Of a stretch of 50,298 nt of DNA, positions 29,559 through 41,221 are shown in pieces (the first letter of the stretch is position 1; each line of letters opens with the position of its first letter). The position numbers and the translations under genes are program-made. Where the stretch lies: positions 1 to 50,298 of the forward strand of contig JAMOWA010000027.1 of the NCBI GenBank assembly GCA_027061805.1. Reading direction: 5' to 3'. The DNA comes from Thermoanaerobaculia bacterium. Its GTDB lineage: Bacteria > Acidobacteriota > Thermoanaerobaculia > Thermoanaerobaculales > Sulfomarinibacteraceae. The notes beneath the pieces are model-generated. The model worked only from the letters and a program-made list of their open reading frames with translations, did no database searches and was not told the origin of the DNA.

Positions 29559-30917
29559 TCAACCGGCCGTCCCGCCCCCCTCCGCCCGGGCGTCCATCCT
29601 GGCGGTGACCCGGTCGAAGATCACCAGGGCCACGAAGGCCGTCAGGCCGACCCCCGCGAAGACGTACCAGAGGTAGTGGGCATGGGCGTAGGCCGCCGGC
29701 ATGGGCCCCTGGCCCGCCAGCGCCGCGTGGTACTGGGCCCGGACAGCCGCGGGAAGGGTCCGCGGGTCGGGACAGAAGGCCTCCAGGAGGTAGCCCGAGA
29801 GGATGAAGCCGAACATCCAGGCGAAGAAGGTGTTGGTCTGGGCGTAGCCCAGGTAGAGCCCCTCCTGTCCCTTCGGCGCCTGCTTGGAGGCGTATTCCAG
29901 GTAGCGGGGCGAGAGGAAGCACTCGGCGATCCCCTGGAGCGCGATCCCCAGGACCATCATGACCGTGATGGGGTGGAGGGAGTGGCCGAACACGGTCACC
30001 CTGCCACTGATGAGGTGGGCCATGGACATGGTCAGTGGGGAAAAGGCGATGAGCAGCAGCGCGATCCCGATGGACTTCACCGCCGGGATCTTCCGGACCA
30101 GCTGGGTGATGGGCACCACGAAGAGCACCACGATGAACGGATTGACGTTGGCGTACCACTCCGGGCTGGCATGCTCCCCCACCAGCCGGAGCACGTACTT
30201 GGGCATGGAGGCGTAGAGCTGGCCCTGGATGGCCCAGAACCCTGCCGTGATCAGGATCAGCGTGAGGAACCGGAGGTTCGTCAGCGCGGTCCACATGCCG
30301 TGGAGGGTCTCTCCCATGTCCCGGGGCCTGGCGTCGGGATCCTCCTTCGGCCAGTAGAAGAACAGGACGAAGAGCAGTGCGATGAACGCCGCACCTGCGG
30401 AGTACAGCGGGACATGGTCCAGACCGAGCTCCACGCGGACCGGCCTGGCGATGGTCTTGCCCGAGAACGACCCGATGTTGACCATCATGTAGAACAGCGA
30501 GTAGGCGCGGGCCCGGTTGGTGTCGTCCGAGGATCTGGCCACCGTTCCCGTGATGATGGGCTTGACGAAGGATCCGCCCACCACGATCAGCGCGAGCGAG
30601 AGCAGCACCGGGAGCTTCACCGGGTAGAGCCCCAGCGTGGCGTACCCGATGGAGAGCAGGGCGAAGGCCAGGGCCAGGGCCCACCGGAAGCCCATACGGT
30701 CGGCGATGGCCCCCGAGAAGAACGGCAGGAAATAGATCATGGACGAGAAGAAGGCCCCGATCCAGCCCGCCTCGATGTCGGTGAAACCCACCACGCGGGT
30801 GAGGAAGACGGCCAGCGTGATGAAGGTGCCGTAGTAGGCGGCCCGCTCGAACAGCTCGATGGTGTTGGCGATCCAGAAGGCGGCGGGAAACCGCCAGGTG
30901 GTCGTGCCTTCGCTCAT
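29559..30917 (-). CDS. Proton-dependent oligopeptide transporter (POT/PTR, MFS fold)
   Basis: 452 residues with about twelve membrane helices. The start FWIANTIELFERAAYYG carries the E..ERxxYYG motif typical of proton-coupled peptide transporters, followed by FSGAIADRMGFRW, the MFS loop 2-3 motif, and FYMMVNIGSFSG. Substrate is probably di- or tripeptides, although the subgroup can also carry other compounds. ATG 30917 is chosen because GGAGGG lies seven bases upstream. It is a single-gene unit with no clear partner. Confidence 0.85.
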   Translation of the reverse strand: MSEGTTTWRFPAAFWIANTIELFERAAYYGTFITLAVFLTRVVGFTDIEAGWIGAFFSSMIYFLPFFSGAIADRMGFRWALALAFALLSIGYATLGLYPVKLPVLLSLALIVVGGSFVKPIITGTVARSSDDTNRARAYSLFYMMVNIGSFSGKTIARPVRVELGLDHVPLYSAGAAFIALLFVLFFYWPKEDPDARPRDMGETLHGMWTALTNLRFLTLILITAGFWAIQGQLYASMPKYVLRLVGEHASPEWYANVNPFIVVLFVVPITQLVRKIPAVKSIGIALLLIAFSPLTMSMAHLISGRVTVFGHSLHPITVMMVLGIALQGIAECFLSPRYLEYASKQAPKGQEGLYLGYAQTNTFFAWMFGFILSGYLLEAFCPDPRTLPAAVRAQYHAALAGQGPMPAAYAHAHYLWYVFAGVGLTAFVALVIFDRVTARMDARAEGGGTAG

Positions 30918-31196
30918 GTGATCCCTCCACGCCGACAGGCGGTGGCACACTCTACCATGTCGTGTGCCAGGAGCCGCTTGCGAGGCACCGGCAGCGCCGT
31001 GGGGCCACCGGTTCTCGTGGACGGTACAACGGAACATCCTCAGGACGCTCGATAGCCAACGGCAACCCAGGATCCAGACAATCACCACAACCCCAGAGAA
31101 CCCGTGGACACCACACCAGTCTGGTGCCCTCCCCGACTCCTTGAATGTTGTTCCTGATGTCAGGAAGGTGGGATCGTCGTCGTGGCTGTGGAGGCC

Positions 31197-31228
31197 GTGG
31201 GGAACGGGGAAGGGGCCCCGTTCCCCAC
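31197..31228. other. Long perfect hairpin
   Basis: GTGGGGAACGGGG (31197-31209) pairs perfectly with 31216-31228 across a six-base loop. No T-run follows on either strand, so it is not a standard terminator; a structured RNA or a cruciform-forming repeat is possible. Confidence 0.6.
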
Positions 31229-31307
31229 AGCTCCACGGCCGGGGATGGGGGGGCTCCCTCGTCTCACGTGTGCCACTTGCAGAACTCTCTGAAGGTCATA
31301 CCTGTCG

Positions 31308-31525
31308 GTCTGGCGTGAAATCGAGCGTATACCCGGATGTTCTTCTCCGAAGGGGAACGAAACGCACCAGACCGAGCCGCCAGGGCTCCGATGGCCAGTC
31401 ATCGGTGCAAGAACGCCCCGGCAATCTTGAGATTGCCAGTCGTCCGTGTCGGGGTGCTTTCCTTCGCCTTCGTATCTTCTTCCTGATCCGATAAATCCCC
31501 GGAATCCGTGGTTCATTCTCCCGGG
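31308..31525 (+). repeat. Dispersed intergenic repeat, copy A, with a nested 117-bp core
   Basis: The core (31352-31468) matches 46760-46875 at close to nine in ten bases. It contains two hairpins, CCGATG...CATCGG and GGCAATCT-TG-AGATTGCC. The flanks match copy C at 24679-24775 (inverted), where the core is absent. Confidence 0.65.
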
Positions 31526-31650
31526 TGGGTGGGGGGGCGTCCTCACCCCCTCTCCCCGGGAGACTTGCGCCATCCTCGTGGCCATGGCCGTCGAAGGCCG
31601 GTTTCACGGTCGAATCCGGCCGAGAGGGTGCCGACTCCCTGGTGTGGCGC

Positions 31651-32420
31651 TCAGGCCTCGAGGATGCCCGAGGCGAGAGTCCTTTCTGCGCCGGCCACGT
31701 CCAGCCGGAGGTGTCCCTCCTGCGTGACACCCAGGTAGGTCCCGCTGACCAGCTCGGAGGGACCGGTCCGGACCGAGATGGCCTCGCCCGGGCGATGGAC
31801 CAGGCGCTCCTCCCAGATGGCGTGGGCAGATGCCGGATCCGCCAGGGCCCGGCGCAGGTGGGTGATGAAGGCCCCGGCCAGCCGCGGGATGTCCTCCTCC
31901 GTCGGCACGGGGCCGGTGCAGTGGTCGGCCAGACACGTCACGGGGACCACCTCGGCGGGCGGCAGCTCGGGCAGGACGGAGACGTTGACGCCGAGCCCCA
32001 CGGCGCACCAGTGGAGCCGGCCCCGCCGGGCGTGGACCAGGAGGCCGCCCACCTTCGCACCATCCAGGATCAGGTCGTTGGGCCACTTCACCCCGGCGTG
32101 GACCCCGACCTCCTCCATCATCCGGAGGGCTGCGGCAGCCGCCAGGACGGGGAGCCGGGCGAGCAGGGAGTCCTCGATGTGGCAGGCCATCCAGGTGAGG
32201 TAGAGACCGCCGGGGGGCGAGGTCCAGGTCCGGTTTCCACGCCCCACACCGCGGGTCTGGGCCCGTGCAAGGATCACGGCGGATCCCATGCACCGCTCCT
32301 CGCCGCTGCGCTGGTCGAGGAGCCGGAGGGCCATGGCCTGGGTCGAATCCACCGTCGAGAGCACGACGATGGTGTCAGGAAGGTCCTCCACTGATTCCAG
32401 CAGCGCCTCCAGGTGATCTT

Positions 32421-32424
<4 letters not shown>
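31651..32424 (-). CDS. birA: Biotin--[acetyl-CoA carboxylase] ligase
   Basis: 257 residues, catalytic and C-terminal domains only, without the N-terminal repressor helix-turn-helix (group I BirA). Motifs are STVDSTQ near the start, TRGVGRGNRTWTSPPGGL for biotinyl-AMP binding and KWPNDLILDGAKVGGLL. It attaches biotin to carrier lysines such as that of BCCP. The ATG overlaps the valS stop (ATGA), so it is the second gene of a valS-birA operon, a coupling that looks incidental. Nothing is missing. Confidence 0.92.
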
Positions 32425-35033
<2,609 letters not shown>

Positions 35034-35760
35034 GTGCAGATTCTCCTGCCCCGTGTGGGGGGTGCCAAGGATAGCGTCCTGCAGGGAACTTCACAATGGC
35101 GGGCAGGGTGGAATACGACGCCCGCCCGCCCTTTCGTGAAACGTGAAAGGTGAAACGTGAAACGAAAGAGGGTGAGGGGAGGTGCGACACCCCCCGCCTG
35201 CCCGTGGCGCTGACCGTGCCGGTGACCGTGATCGTGTCCCTGACCCTGTCCGTGACCGTGTCCGTGACGGTGTGGTGCGCGGGGCGCGGCGGTGCCGCCC
35301 GTCGATTCCGTCTGTGGGTGCGCCGCCCGCCCACCAGCCCGTGCCACGAGTGCCACATTCGCGTTCGCCGAGGGGAGGTCGAGGGGGGAGCGCCGCTCGA
35401 AAGTCGCGGCCTTGTGATTGCGGCGAGTGGAGGCGAGGTGACTCGCCGGGAGGACGTGGCCCGGGTTCTGCGGGGGCACGATGCCGGCCTGGAGGCCGGC
35501 GCTCCCTGTTGCCGCGTACTCTCTTCGGGTGTCCGGTTGTGTTCCCGGTTGGGAGGTTTCGTGTGCACCGGGGCGCCCGGAAGCCAGGCCTCCCATGACA
35601 GAACGACCCGGAGGTGGCCGCCGACCACCGCCGCCGACCACCGCCGCCGCCACCCGACCCCGACACTGTCCCCGTCCGTGACCATACCCGCCGGGATACA
35701 CTCGTTGTCTTCGCTCGCCCCCTCGCTTCCACGCTCCCGGTACACTGGTGTTGAGGCCGT
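35034..35760 (+). other. Repeat-rich intergenic region without a gene
   Basis: Contains a short tandem array of GTGAAACGTGAAA-type units (about 35135-35165), a degenerate array of GTGACC/GTGTCC hexamers (about 35205-35280), a REP-like palindrome (35486-35512) and a GACCCCGACACTGTCCCCG patch (about 35650-35690). Open frames across it follow the repeats, giving runs such as TVTDTVTDRVRDT, and are not credible proteins. Confidence 0.6.
35486..35512 (-). repeat. REP-like palindrome, variant arm sequence
   Basis: On the minus strand GGAGCGCC, then CGGCCTCCAGGCCGGC, then AT. The palindromic arms differ from the copies near and inside cas10 but the flanking GGAGCGC and GCAT are the same. Confidence 0.5.
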
Positions 35761-35865
35761 ATGAAGACCCTCCATCCCCCGCGATTCCCCACGGTGTGGC
35801 GGCTTGCGCTGCTGCTGGCGGCCCTGGTGCTCGTGGACCCGGGCCTGGTGGGGCTCCGCCGATGA
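35761..35865 (+). CDS. Possible 34-residue membrane peptide
   Basis: MKTLHPPRFPTVWR is followed by LALLLAALVLVDPGLVG, then LRR and stop, a basic start and one hydrophobic helix. A -10-like TACACT at 35741-35746 lies a suitable distance upstream and a hairpin follows the stop. No Shine-Dalgarno is visible. It could equally be a chance ORF or the remains of a signal peptide. Confidence 0.3.
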   Translation: MKTLHPPRFPTVWRLALLLAALVLVDPGLVGLRR

Positions 35866-35881
35866 TGCGCGGGCAAGAGGA

Positions 35882-35910
35882 AAGGCCCGCGCCTCGCGGC
35901 GGGGCCTTCG
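35882..35910 (-). terminator. Hairpin terminator between convergent units
   Basis: Stem AAGGCCC (35882-35888) with GGGCCTT (35902-35908), extended by inner G/C pairs; short T/A tracts occur on both sides, so it may serve the response-regulator operon on the minus strand and the small plus-strand ORF. Confidence 0.5.
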
Positions 35911-35935
35911 GATTCCTGGTGGCGTTGAGGTCGGG

Positions 35936-37153
35936 CTACTGGACGCTCTCGCCCTCCGCCTCGGCTTCCAGCTCCCGGATGCGCTCCCGGACCACGATCT
36001 CGGCCATGTCCGGGATGACCTCCCAGGCGATCCGCTCCAGGCGCTCCGAGGCGAGCTCGAGAACCTTCCGTGCGATGCGCTCCACGTCCTCGTCCGAAAG
36101 GGCTCCCGCGGCGGCGGCCGGTGCGGCAGTGACCACGGTGGGAGCCTCGTCCATGGACGGGGCGGGAGCCTCCTCCTCCGGTGTCTCCACGGGCTCGGGC
36201 TCCTCGATGGGCTCCTCCGCGAACGCAGGGGCGGGAGCCTCGGACACGATGGGACCGGTGTCCGCGTCGGTGAGCTCCGGCGCCTCCTCCGTGGTGTCCT
36301 CCTCCACGGCGGGTTCCGCGGCGGCTTCCTCCGGCTCATCGAAGGGGGACGGTTCTTCGGTGGCCTCGAAGCCTCCATCCACCGGTGTTCCGAAGGGGCT
36401 CCCAGGCGTGGACGGCCCGGGGGTGGAGGCGGGAATCTCCTCGCCGGGGGACCTGTCGGACGCCTCCTCGAGCTCCACGGGTTCCAGGTCGAACTCCATT
36501 CCCTCCTCGGGAGGTTCCGGCTCCAGTGTCTCCTGCGCTTCCCCCGCTGCCCGCATCCGGTCGAACCCGGAGGTCGTGAAGTCGAGCTCTTCCGGTGGTT
36601 CCTCAGCGGTGGCCTCTCCGGGGTCCTGTTCGGGCGTCCCGGACACGGGTGGCGGCGCCAGCTGGGTCCCGAATTCCGGTGCATGCGCCGGCCCGGCAGC
36701 CGGAGGCGCCGTCACGGGTGGCGGGGCCACCGCGCCCTCGTAGGTCTCGGGGGCCGCTTCCCCGTCCTCCGCACCGGTGCCGGCGGTCCCCTGGAGGAGT
36801 GCCTCCACGGTCTCCACGAGCTTTCTGGCCTCGAAGGGCTTGGTGATGATCTCGTCGCACCCGGCCGCGAGGGCCCGGTCCCGGTCGAAGGGTTCGAAGG
36901 TGCCCGTGAGCAGGATCACCGGGATGTGCAGCGTCTCGGGATCGGACTTGATGGCCTGGCAGACGTTGTACCCGTCGGTTCCCGGCATGATCACATCGCT
37001 GATGACAATGTCCGGCCTGACGGACGGGAGCTTCTCCAGGAGCTCGTCACCGCTGGACACGGTCACCACCGTGTGATCGGTGTCCGCAAAGGTGAGTTCG
37101 ACCACCTTCTGGATGGTCAGGCTGTCATCGGCCAGGAGAATCGTGCCGCTCAT
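35936..37153 (-). CDS. Response regulator receiver protein with a long acidic linker and helical end
   Basis: 405 residues. Residues 1-120 are a complete receiver domain: acidic pair in LLADDSLTIQKVVE, phosphoacceptor D53 in ISDVIMPGTDG, and conserved Lys in ITKPFE. Then comes about 210 residues of Pro/Glu/Ala-rich, low-complexity linker with many EEP and PEE repeats, and a short C-terminal helical region (VERIARKVLELASERLERI, AEIVVRERIREL). No DNA-binding or enzymatic output is seen, so it probably acts through protein contacts. Its ATG overlaps the stop of the enoyl-CoA hydratase gene; it is last in the argS operon. Confidence 0.82.
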   Translation of the reverse strand: MSGTILLADDSLTIQKVVELTFADTDHTVVTVSSGDELLEKLPSVRPDIVISDVIMPGTDGYNVCQAIKSDPETLHIPVILLTGTFEPFDRDRALAAGCDEIITKPFEARKLVETVEALLQGTAGTGAEDGEAAPETYEGAVAPPPVTAPPAAGPAHAPEFGTQLAPPPVSGTPEQDPGEATAEEPPEELDFTTSGFDRMRAAGEAQETLEPEPPEEGMEFDLEPVELEEASDRSPGEEIPASTPGPSTPGSPFGTPVDGGFEATEEPSPFDEPEEAAAEPAVEEDTTEEAPELTDADTGPIVSEAPAPAFAEEPIEEPEPVETPEEEAPAPSMDEAPTVVTAAPAAAAGALSDEDVERIARKVLELASERLERIAWEVIPDMAEIVVRERIRELEAEAEGESVQ

Positions 37154-37857
37154 GGTCCCTCTCCGTTTCGCGATGGATGCTGCCTCCACCAGTTGTGTAC
37201 CACGCAGCCTCGGAACCTGTCAATGAAACGGGAGCTCCTCAGCGTCCTCCACAGGAGGAGGCGACGGGGGTCCAGGCGGGCCAGGCGGGCCGCCTCCCGG
37301 AGCCCGGCCACCACGGGATCCAGGTCCACCAGGGCCACCAGGCCCTCCCGTTGCGCCTCGTGGGGGCCGAGGAACGCCCCCTCCAGGAGGATGCGGGTGG
37401 CCCCGTGCCGACCGGCAAGCCGGGGGAGGCGGGCCGTTCCGGACCACCCCGTGACCAGGCCCCGGCGGACTCCGGGGTGGGCGAAGGCGGCCCGGGGCCC
37501 GGCGACGACGGCGTCGCAGGCCAGGGCGAGGTCGAGACCGCCTCCGGTGCAGGCGCCGCCCACGGCGGCCACCACCGGTGCGGGGTGCCGCTCCAGCGCC
37601 CGGAGGGTCCGCCGGCCCTCCTCGGCGTAGGGGCCCGCCGTGTCCCGGGTCAGCGCGGCGATCTCGCGCAGGTCCGCACCGGCCAGGAAGATCCGGGGAT
37701 GGCGGGACTCCAGGACCAGCGGCACGGGTTCCTCTTCAAGCGCTCCCAGGGCCTGCCTCAGGCCCGCCATCACGCCCGTGGAGAGCAGGGTGGAGGGGAG
37801 GATCAGCCGGACCACGCCGTCCGGGCCGGGGATCCTCTCCGGAGGGGCGGGCCTCAC
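37150..37857 (-). CDS. Enoyl-CoA hydratase/isomerase family protein
   Basis: 235 residues of crotonase fold. The oxyanion-hole segments are [13 protein letters not shown] and [21 protein letters not shown], followed by [16 protein letters not shown]. The catalytic Glu pair of true hydratases is not evident (the second position in HPGVRRG is not acidic), so an isomerase, hydrolase or non-canonical member is possible. The C-terminal helix is shortened and ends [16 protein letters not shown] 37857 overlaps the stop of the B12-binding gene. Confidence 0.78.
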   Translation of the reverse strand: MRPAPPERIPGPDGVVRLILPSTLLSTGVMAGLRQALGALEEEPVPLVLESRHPRIFLAGADLREIAALTRDTAGPYAEEGRRTLRALERHPAPVVAAVGGACTGGGLDLALACDAVVAGPRAAFAHPGVRRGLVTGWSGTARLPRLAGRHGATRILLEGAFLGPHEAQREGLVALVDLDPVVAGLREAARLARLDPRRLLLWRTLRSSRFIDRFRGCVVHNWWRQHPSRNGEGP

Positions 37858-38294
37858 GGGTCTCCGGCCGCCCGGCGCCTCTCGAGCTCCTCACGCAGGA
37901 AGGCCACCACGTCACGGGTGTCCGTGCCGGGCAGGAAGACGCGGGCGACCCCGGCCTCCCGGAGAAAGGGAATGTCCTCCTCGGGAATGATGCCGCCCCC
38001 GAAGACCAGGATGTCGCCGGCACCGGCCTCACGAAGCCTCTCGATCACCGCCGGGAAGAGCCGCCGGTGGGCCCCCGACAGGATCGAGAGCCCCACGGCG
38101 TCCACGTCCTCCTGGACCGCGGCGGTGGCGATCTGCTCCGGCGTCTGGCGGAGGCCCGTGTAGATGACCTCGAAGCCGGCGTCCCTGAGGGCGCGGGCGA
38201 TCACCTTGGCCCCCCGGTCATGGCCGTCCAGGCCGGGCTTGGCGATGAGCACGCGGAAGGGTCGTCCGGACATGGGCGCCTCCCGGGCGGTCAC
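37854..38294 (-). CDS. Cobalamin-binding small subunit of an acyl-CoA mutase
   Basis: 146 residues. The B12-binding Rossmann-like domain has the base-off signature DGHDRG (D-x-H-x2-G), then [19 protein letters not shown] and [14 protein letters not shown] and [11 protein letters not shown]. This is the free-standing C-terminal domain of methylmalonyl-CoA mutase-type enzymes (McmA2, IcmB-like and relatives); a catalytic large subunit is not in the window. GTG 38294 overlaps the msrC stop, with a second possible start MSGRPFRVL seven codons in. Confidence 0.87.
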   Translation of the reverse strand: MTAREAPMSGRPFRVLIAKPGLDGHDRGAKVIARALRDAGFEVIYTGLRQTPEQIATAAVQEDVDAVGLSILSGAHRRLFPAVIERLREAGAGDILVFGGGIIPEEDIPFLREAGVARVFLPGTDTRDVVAFLREELERRRAAGDP

Positions 38295-38815
38295 GGGGCC
38301 CCTCCTGAGGTTCCCAGCGCACCGCGCTCCTCCAGGTACCGTGCGACGAGCTCGTATCCCGCCCGCTCGGCCTCTCCGAAGCGGGCCCTCCGGGTGGAGT
38401 CGATGTCCAGAACCCCGACGGGTTCCCCATCCGTGCCGAAGAGCGGAACCACGAGCTCCGACCGGGTCCTCGAATCGCAGGGGATGTGCCCGGGGAACTC
38501 GTTCACGTCGGGCACCACGAGGCTCTGTCCCCGGTCCATTGCGGCCCAGCAGACCCCCTTGTGGGCCGGGAGGACCAGGCAGGCCACGGGGCCCTGGTAG
38601 GCGTCCACGATGAGCTCGTCGCCTCGCCTCATGTAGAAGCCGGTCCAGGAGACCGACGGCACCTTGTGGTGGAGCAGGGCGACGGCGGTGGCCCGGATGG
38701 CGAGAGGGTCCCGGACCTCCCGGGTGAGCTGGTCGAGCTGATCGCGGAGCCGCGCAAGACGTGCGAGCACCACCTCCATGGCGGGATGGGGATCGTCTGC
38801 GGCGACCTGGGTCAC
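38291..38815 (-). CDS. msrC: Free methionine-(R)-sulfoxide reductase (GAF fold)
   Basis: About 174 residues. The GAF domain carries the three Cys of fRMsr: C in VACLVLPA, C in KGVCWAAM and C in GHIPCDSRT, together with WTGFYMRR and [10 protein letters not shown]. It reduces free Met-R-O with thioredoxin. GTG 38815 overlaps the argS stop (GTGA) and is chosen because every other junction of the operon has the same layout; ATG 38779 is the conservative alternative. Confidence 0.82.
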   Translation of the reverse strand: MTQVAADDPHPAMEVVLARLARLRDQLDQLTREVRDPLAIRATAVALLHHKVPSVSWTGFYMRRGDELIVDAYQGPVACLVLPAHKGVCWAAMDRGQSLVVPDVNEFPGHIPCDSRTRSELVVPLFGTDGEPVGVLDIDSTRRARFGEAERAGYELVARYLEERGALGTSGGAP

Positions 38816-40983
38816 ATCTCCTCCGGAACCGGTATCCCGAGCAGCTCCTCCAGGACCACGTGCATCTCCCTCACGAAGAGGGTGAACACCGCCCGCCGGA
38901 GCCGCCGGAGCGTTGCGTCCTCCTCGCGGAGGACCGGATGGACATGATAGAGCTTGTGGAAGAGCTGGGCCAGGCCGTGGGCGTGCTGGGCCAGCAGGGA
39001 GAACTCCAGGGAGGCCACCGCCTGGGCCGTCACCTCCCGCCTGCGGGCGCAGGCCAGGACGAGCTCCCACAGGTCGTCCGGCACCTCCGTCTCCCGCAGG
39101 TGGGCCGCCTCGTCGCCCTCCACCATGCCCTCGCCCAGGCGCTCCGCCAGCCGTGCAAAGATCTTCGCGGCCCTCACGGCCGAGTACTGGAGGTACGGTC
39201 CCGTGTCGCCCTCGAAGGCCAGGGCCTCGTCGAAGTCGAAGGCCAGCACGCGGTTCCTCGACTGCTTCGCCATGAGGTACCGCAGGGCGCCCACGGCGAT
39301 GGCCCGGGCCCGGGACGCCGTCTCGGCGCCGTCCATGCCCTCGCCGCTGCGCTCCCTGACGGCGGCCTCGGCCTGGGCCGTGAGCACGTCCAGGAACTCG
39401 TCGGCCTTCACGCCGATGCCGCGGCGGCCCGACATCTCCACGTAGCTCTTCGACATGGCCTCCTCGTCCAGGCCGAAGCTCTCTCCCGTCCGTTCCTCGA
39501 TGAGGCGGACGGCCGCCGGGGTGAGGGCCACCATCTCGTAGGCGAAGTGGACGGAGGCATCCGCGGCCTCCGGGTGCCCCAGGACGCGGACCGCCTCGCG
39601 GACCACCTTCTGCGGATAGGACTGGCGGACGTCGATGACGTTGTAGACGCGGCCGGCACCCCCGAAGCTGTGGCCGGGGATGTGGCGGCTGGGGTCCGAG
39701 CTGGTCCGGGCCAAGAGCTGCCCGGACGCTCCGTAGGTCACGGGCGCCGCAGGGCCCTCCCGGTCCCAGTGGGCGTAGGGAGTGTAGCCGAAGTCGTGGA
39801 GCGTGCCGTCCTCGTCGGTGAGGAGCCCCAGCTTCCAGAGCTGGTAGGCGATGTCCTTGCCCGTGTAGGTGACGGTCCCGTTGGAACGCACCAGGATCTT
39901 GTCCGGGTCGTCCATCTCGGCGAACTCGGGGCTGTCCGCCAGGGACATCACCCAACACCCGGCGTTCTTCCCGGACTCCTCGAGCCGGATGGCCCCGGCC
40001 TCCCTGAGGAGCTCGAAGGCCCGCTGCCAGAACCCCAGCTGGAGGATGTCGGACTCGTGGGGGAGCACGTCGTAGGCCACGCTCAGGCGGGCCATGGTGG
40101 CCAGGTGGCACCGCAGGTTGGCGTCGGCCACGGCGGCGGCCAGGCGGGCCACGGCCCGGCGGGCGAAGGGCTCGCCCGAGACGATGGCCCGCTCCAGGGT
40201 GAAGACGGCCTCCTCCAGGTCCAGCTCCCCGTGACCCGCCTCCACGGCGTGGAGGACCTCCGCGCGGTGGGCGGCGAAGCCGGGATCCTCCTCGTAGCGC
40301 GCGGTCACCCTCGGGTAGAGGTCCCAGCACAGGTCGTCGAAGTCGGTCGTGGATGCAGTGGGAACGCCCTCCCGTGGCAGGCGGGAGACGAAGGTTCCGA
40401 TGAGCTCGTCGCGTCGTCCCGGCTCCACGCCGAGGGCGGCCGCCAGCTCGGTCTCCGGCAGGTGGAGCACACCCACCACCACGTCGGCGACCTGGACGCC
40501 AGTGTCGTCGATGTAGTTCTGCACCTCCACGTGGTGCCCCAGGTGCGTGAGACACCGCACGAGGGTGTCGCCCAGCACGGCGTTCCTCAGATGGCCGATG
40601 TGCGCGGCCTTGTTGGGATTGATGTTGGTGTGCTCCACGACGACCCTGGAGCCCGAGGCCTCCAGCGGTCCGGACGGTCCCGAAAGCAGGCGGACGAGGA
40701 ACGGCCCCCGGTGCAGGTACAGGTTCAGGAACCCGGGCCCGGCGATCTCCACCCGCTCCACCTCCTCCGGCCACCGGGCCGCCTCCACCACGGCCTCCGC
40801 GATCTGGCGGGGCGCCTTCCGGAGGGTCCGGGCCAGCGGCAGGGCGCCGGGCCAGGCCAGGTCCCCGAGGTCGCGCCGGGGCGGGACCTCCAGCGAGACC
40901 TCCTCTCCGGTGTGGCCGAAGGCCTCCTCCAGGGCTGCGGTGATGGCCGCGACCGCGGCCTCCCGGACGGCTGACAGGGGCAT
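38812..40983 (-). CDS. argS: Arginine--tRNA ligase, long form
   Basis: 723 residues, well over the usual 550-600. The Add1 N-terminal domain is followed by the HIGH motif at 128-131 ([16 protein letters not shown]), and the Rossmann part with [18 protein letters not shown] and [11 protein letters not shown]-like [11 protein letters not shown]. The C-terminal anticodon domain has [16 protein letters not shown] and the closing [12 protein letters not shown]. The extra length lies in insertions between about 185 and 330. KMSKS is replaced by a degenerate [11 protein letters not shown]. First gene of a five-gene operon. Confidence 0.93.
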   Translation of the reverse strand: MPLSAVREAAVAAITAALEEAFGHTGEEVSLEVPPRRDLGDLAWPGALPLARTLRKAPRQIAEAVVEAARWPEEVERVEIAGPGFLNLYLHRGPFLVRLLSGPSGPLEASGSRVVVEHTNINPNKAAHIGHLRNAVLGDTLVRCLTHLGHHVEVQNYIDDTGVQVADVVVGVLHLPETELAAALGVEPGRRDELIGTFVSRLPREGVPTASTTDFDDLCWDLYPRVTARYEEDPGFAAHRAEVLHAVEAGHGELDLEEAVFTLERAIVSGEPFARRAVARLAAAVADANLRCHLATMARLSVAYDVLPHESDILQLGFWQRAFELLREAGAIRLEESGKNAGCWVMSLADSPEFAEMDDPDKILVRSNGTVTYTGKDIAYQLWKLGLLTDEDGTLHDFGYTPYAHWDREGPAAPVTYGASGQLLARTSSDPSRHIPGHSFGGAGRVYNVIDVRQSYPQKVVREAVRVLGHPEAADASVHFAYEMVALTPAAVRLIEERTGESFGLDEEAMSKSYVEMSGRRGIGVKADEFLDVLTAQAEAAVRERSGEGMDGAETASRARAIAVGALRYLMAKQSRNRVLAFDFDEALAFEGDTGPYLQYSAVRAAKIFARLAERLGEGMVEGDEAAHLRETEVPDDLWELVLACARRREVTAQAVASLEFSLLAQHAHGLAQLFHKLYHVHPVLREEDATLRRLRRAVFTLFVREMHVVLEELLGIPVPEEM

Positions 40984-41059
40984 GTGTCCTCCAACGGGCC
41001 GGTGCCGGGCTGGCCCGGTGCCGGCGCCGCATGATACAGGAGTGGGGAGTGAGGAGTGA

Positions 41060-41215
41060 AGGGGAGCAGGGGTGAAGGGGAGCAGGGGAGCGGGGGAGCG
41101 GGGGAGCAGGGGAGCGAGGGGGAGGTGGGGTGTCCGCTCGCCCGTGCGCGTGACGGTGACGCTGGCCCCGGCCCCGGTCCTGCCGCCACCCCCACCCCTG
41201 ATCTGGGCGGTGTTC
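41060..41215 (+). repeat. G-rich tandem repeat followed by a GTGAC-type patch
   Basis: Units close to AGCAGGGGAGCGGGGG repeat six or more times (41060-41125), then a patch with GTGCGCGTGACGGTGACG and CCCCGGCCCCGG-like runs. No gene is seen between argS and the glycosyltransferase gene. Confidence 0.55.
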
Positions 41216-41221
41216 CTGCGT

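Larger units (their letters stand above)
30918..31650 (+). other. Intergenic region with a strong hairpin and dispersed repeats
   Basis: No credible gene. It contains a 13-bp perfect hairpin at 31197-31228 and, from 31308 to 31525, the longest copy of an intergenic repeat. Short ORFs here are rich in Arg/Pro/Ser and follow the repeat, not a protein family. Confidence 0.6.

Noticed and set aside
31160-31730. Minus-strand open frames with GRMNHGFRG-like sequence
   Set aside because: They coincide with the dispersed repeat at 31308-31525; the reading frame is a property of the repeat and is broken in the other copies.
35150-35764. Plus-strand open frame of 204 codons with TVPVTVIVSLTLSVTVSVTV
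   Set aside because: Produced by the GTGACC/GTGTCC hexamer array; no start signal and no continuation of a plausible fold.
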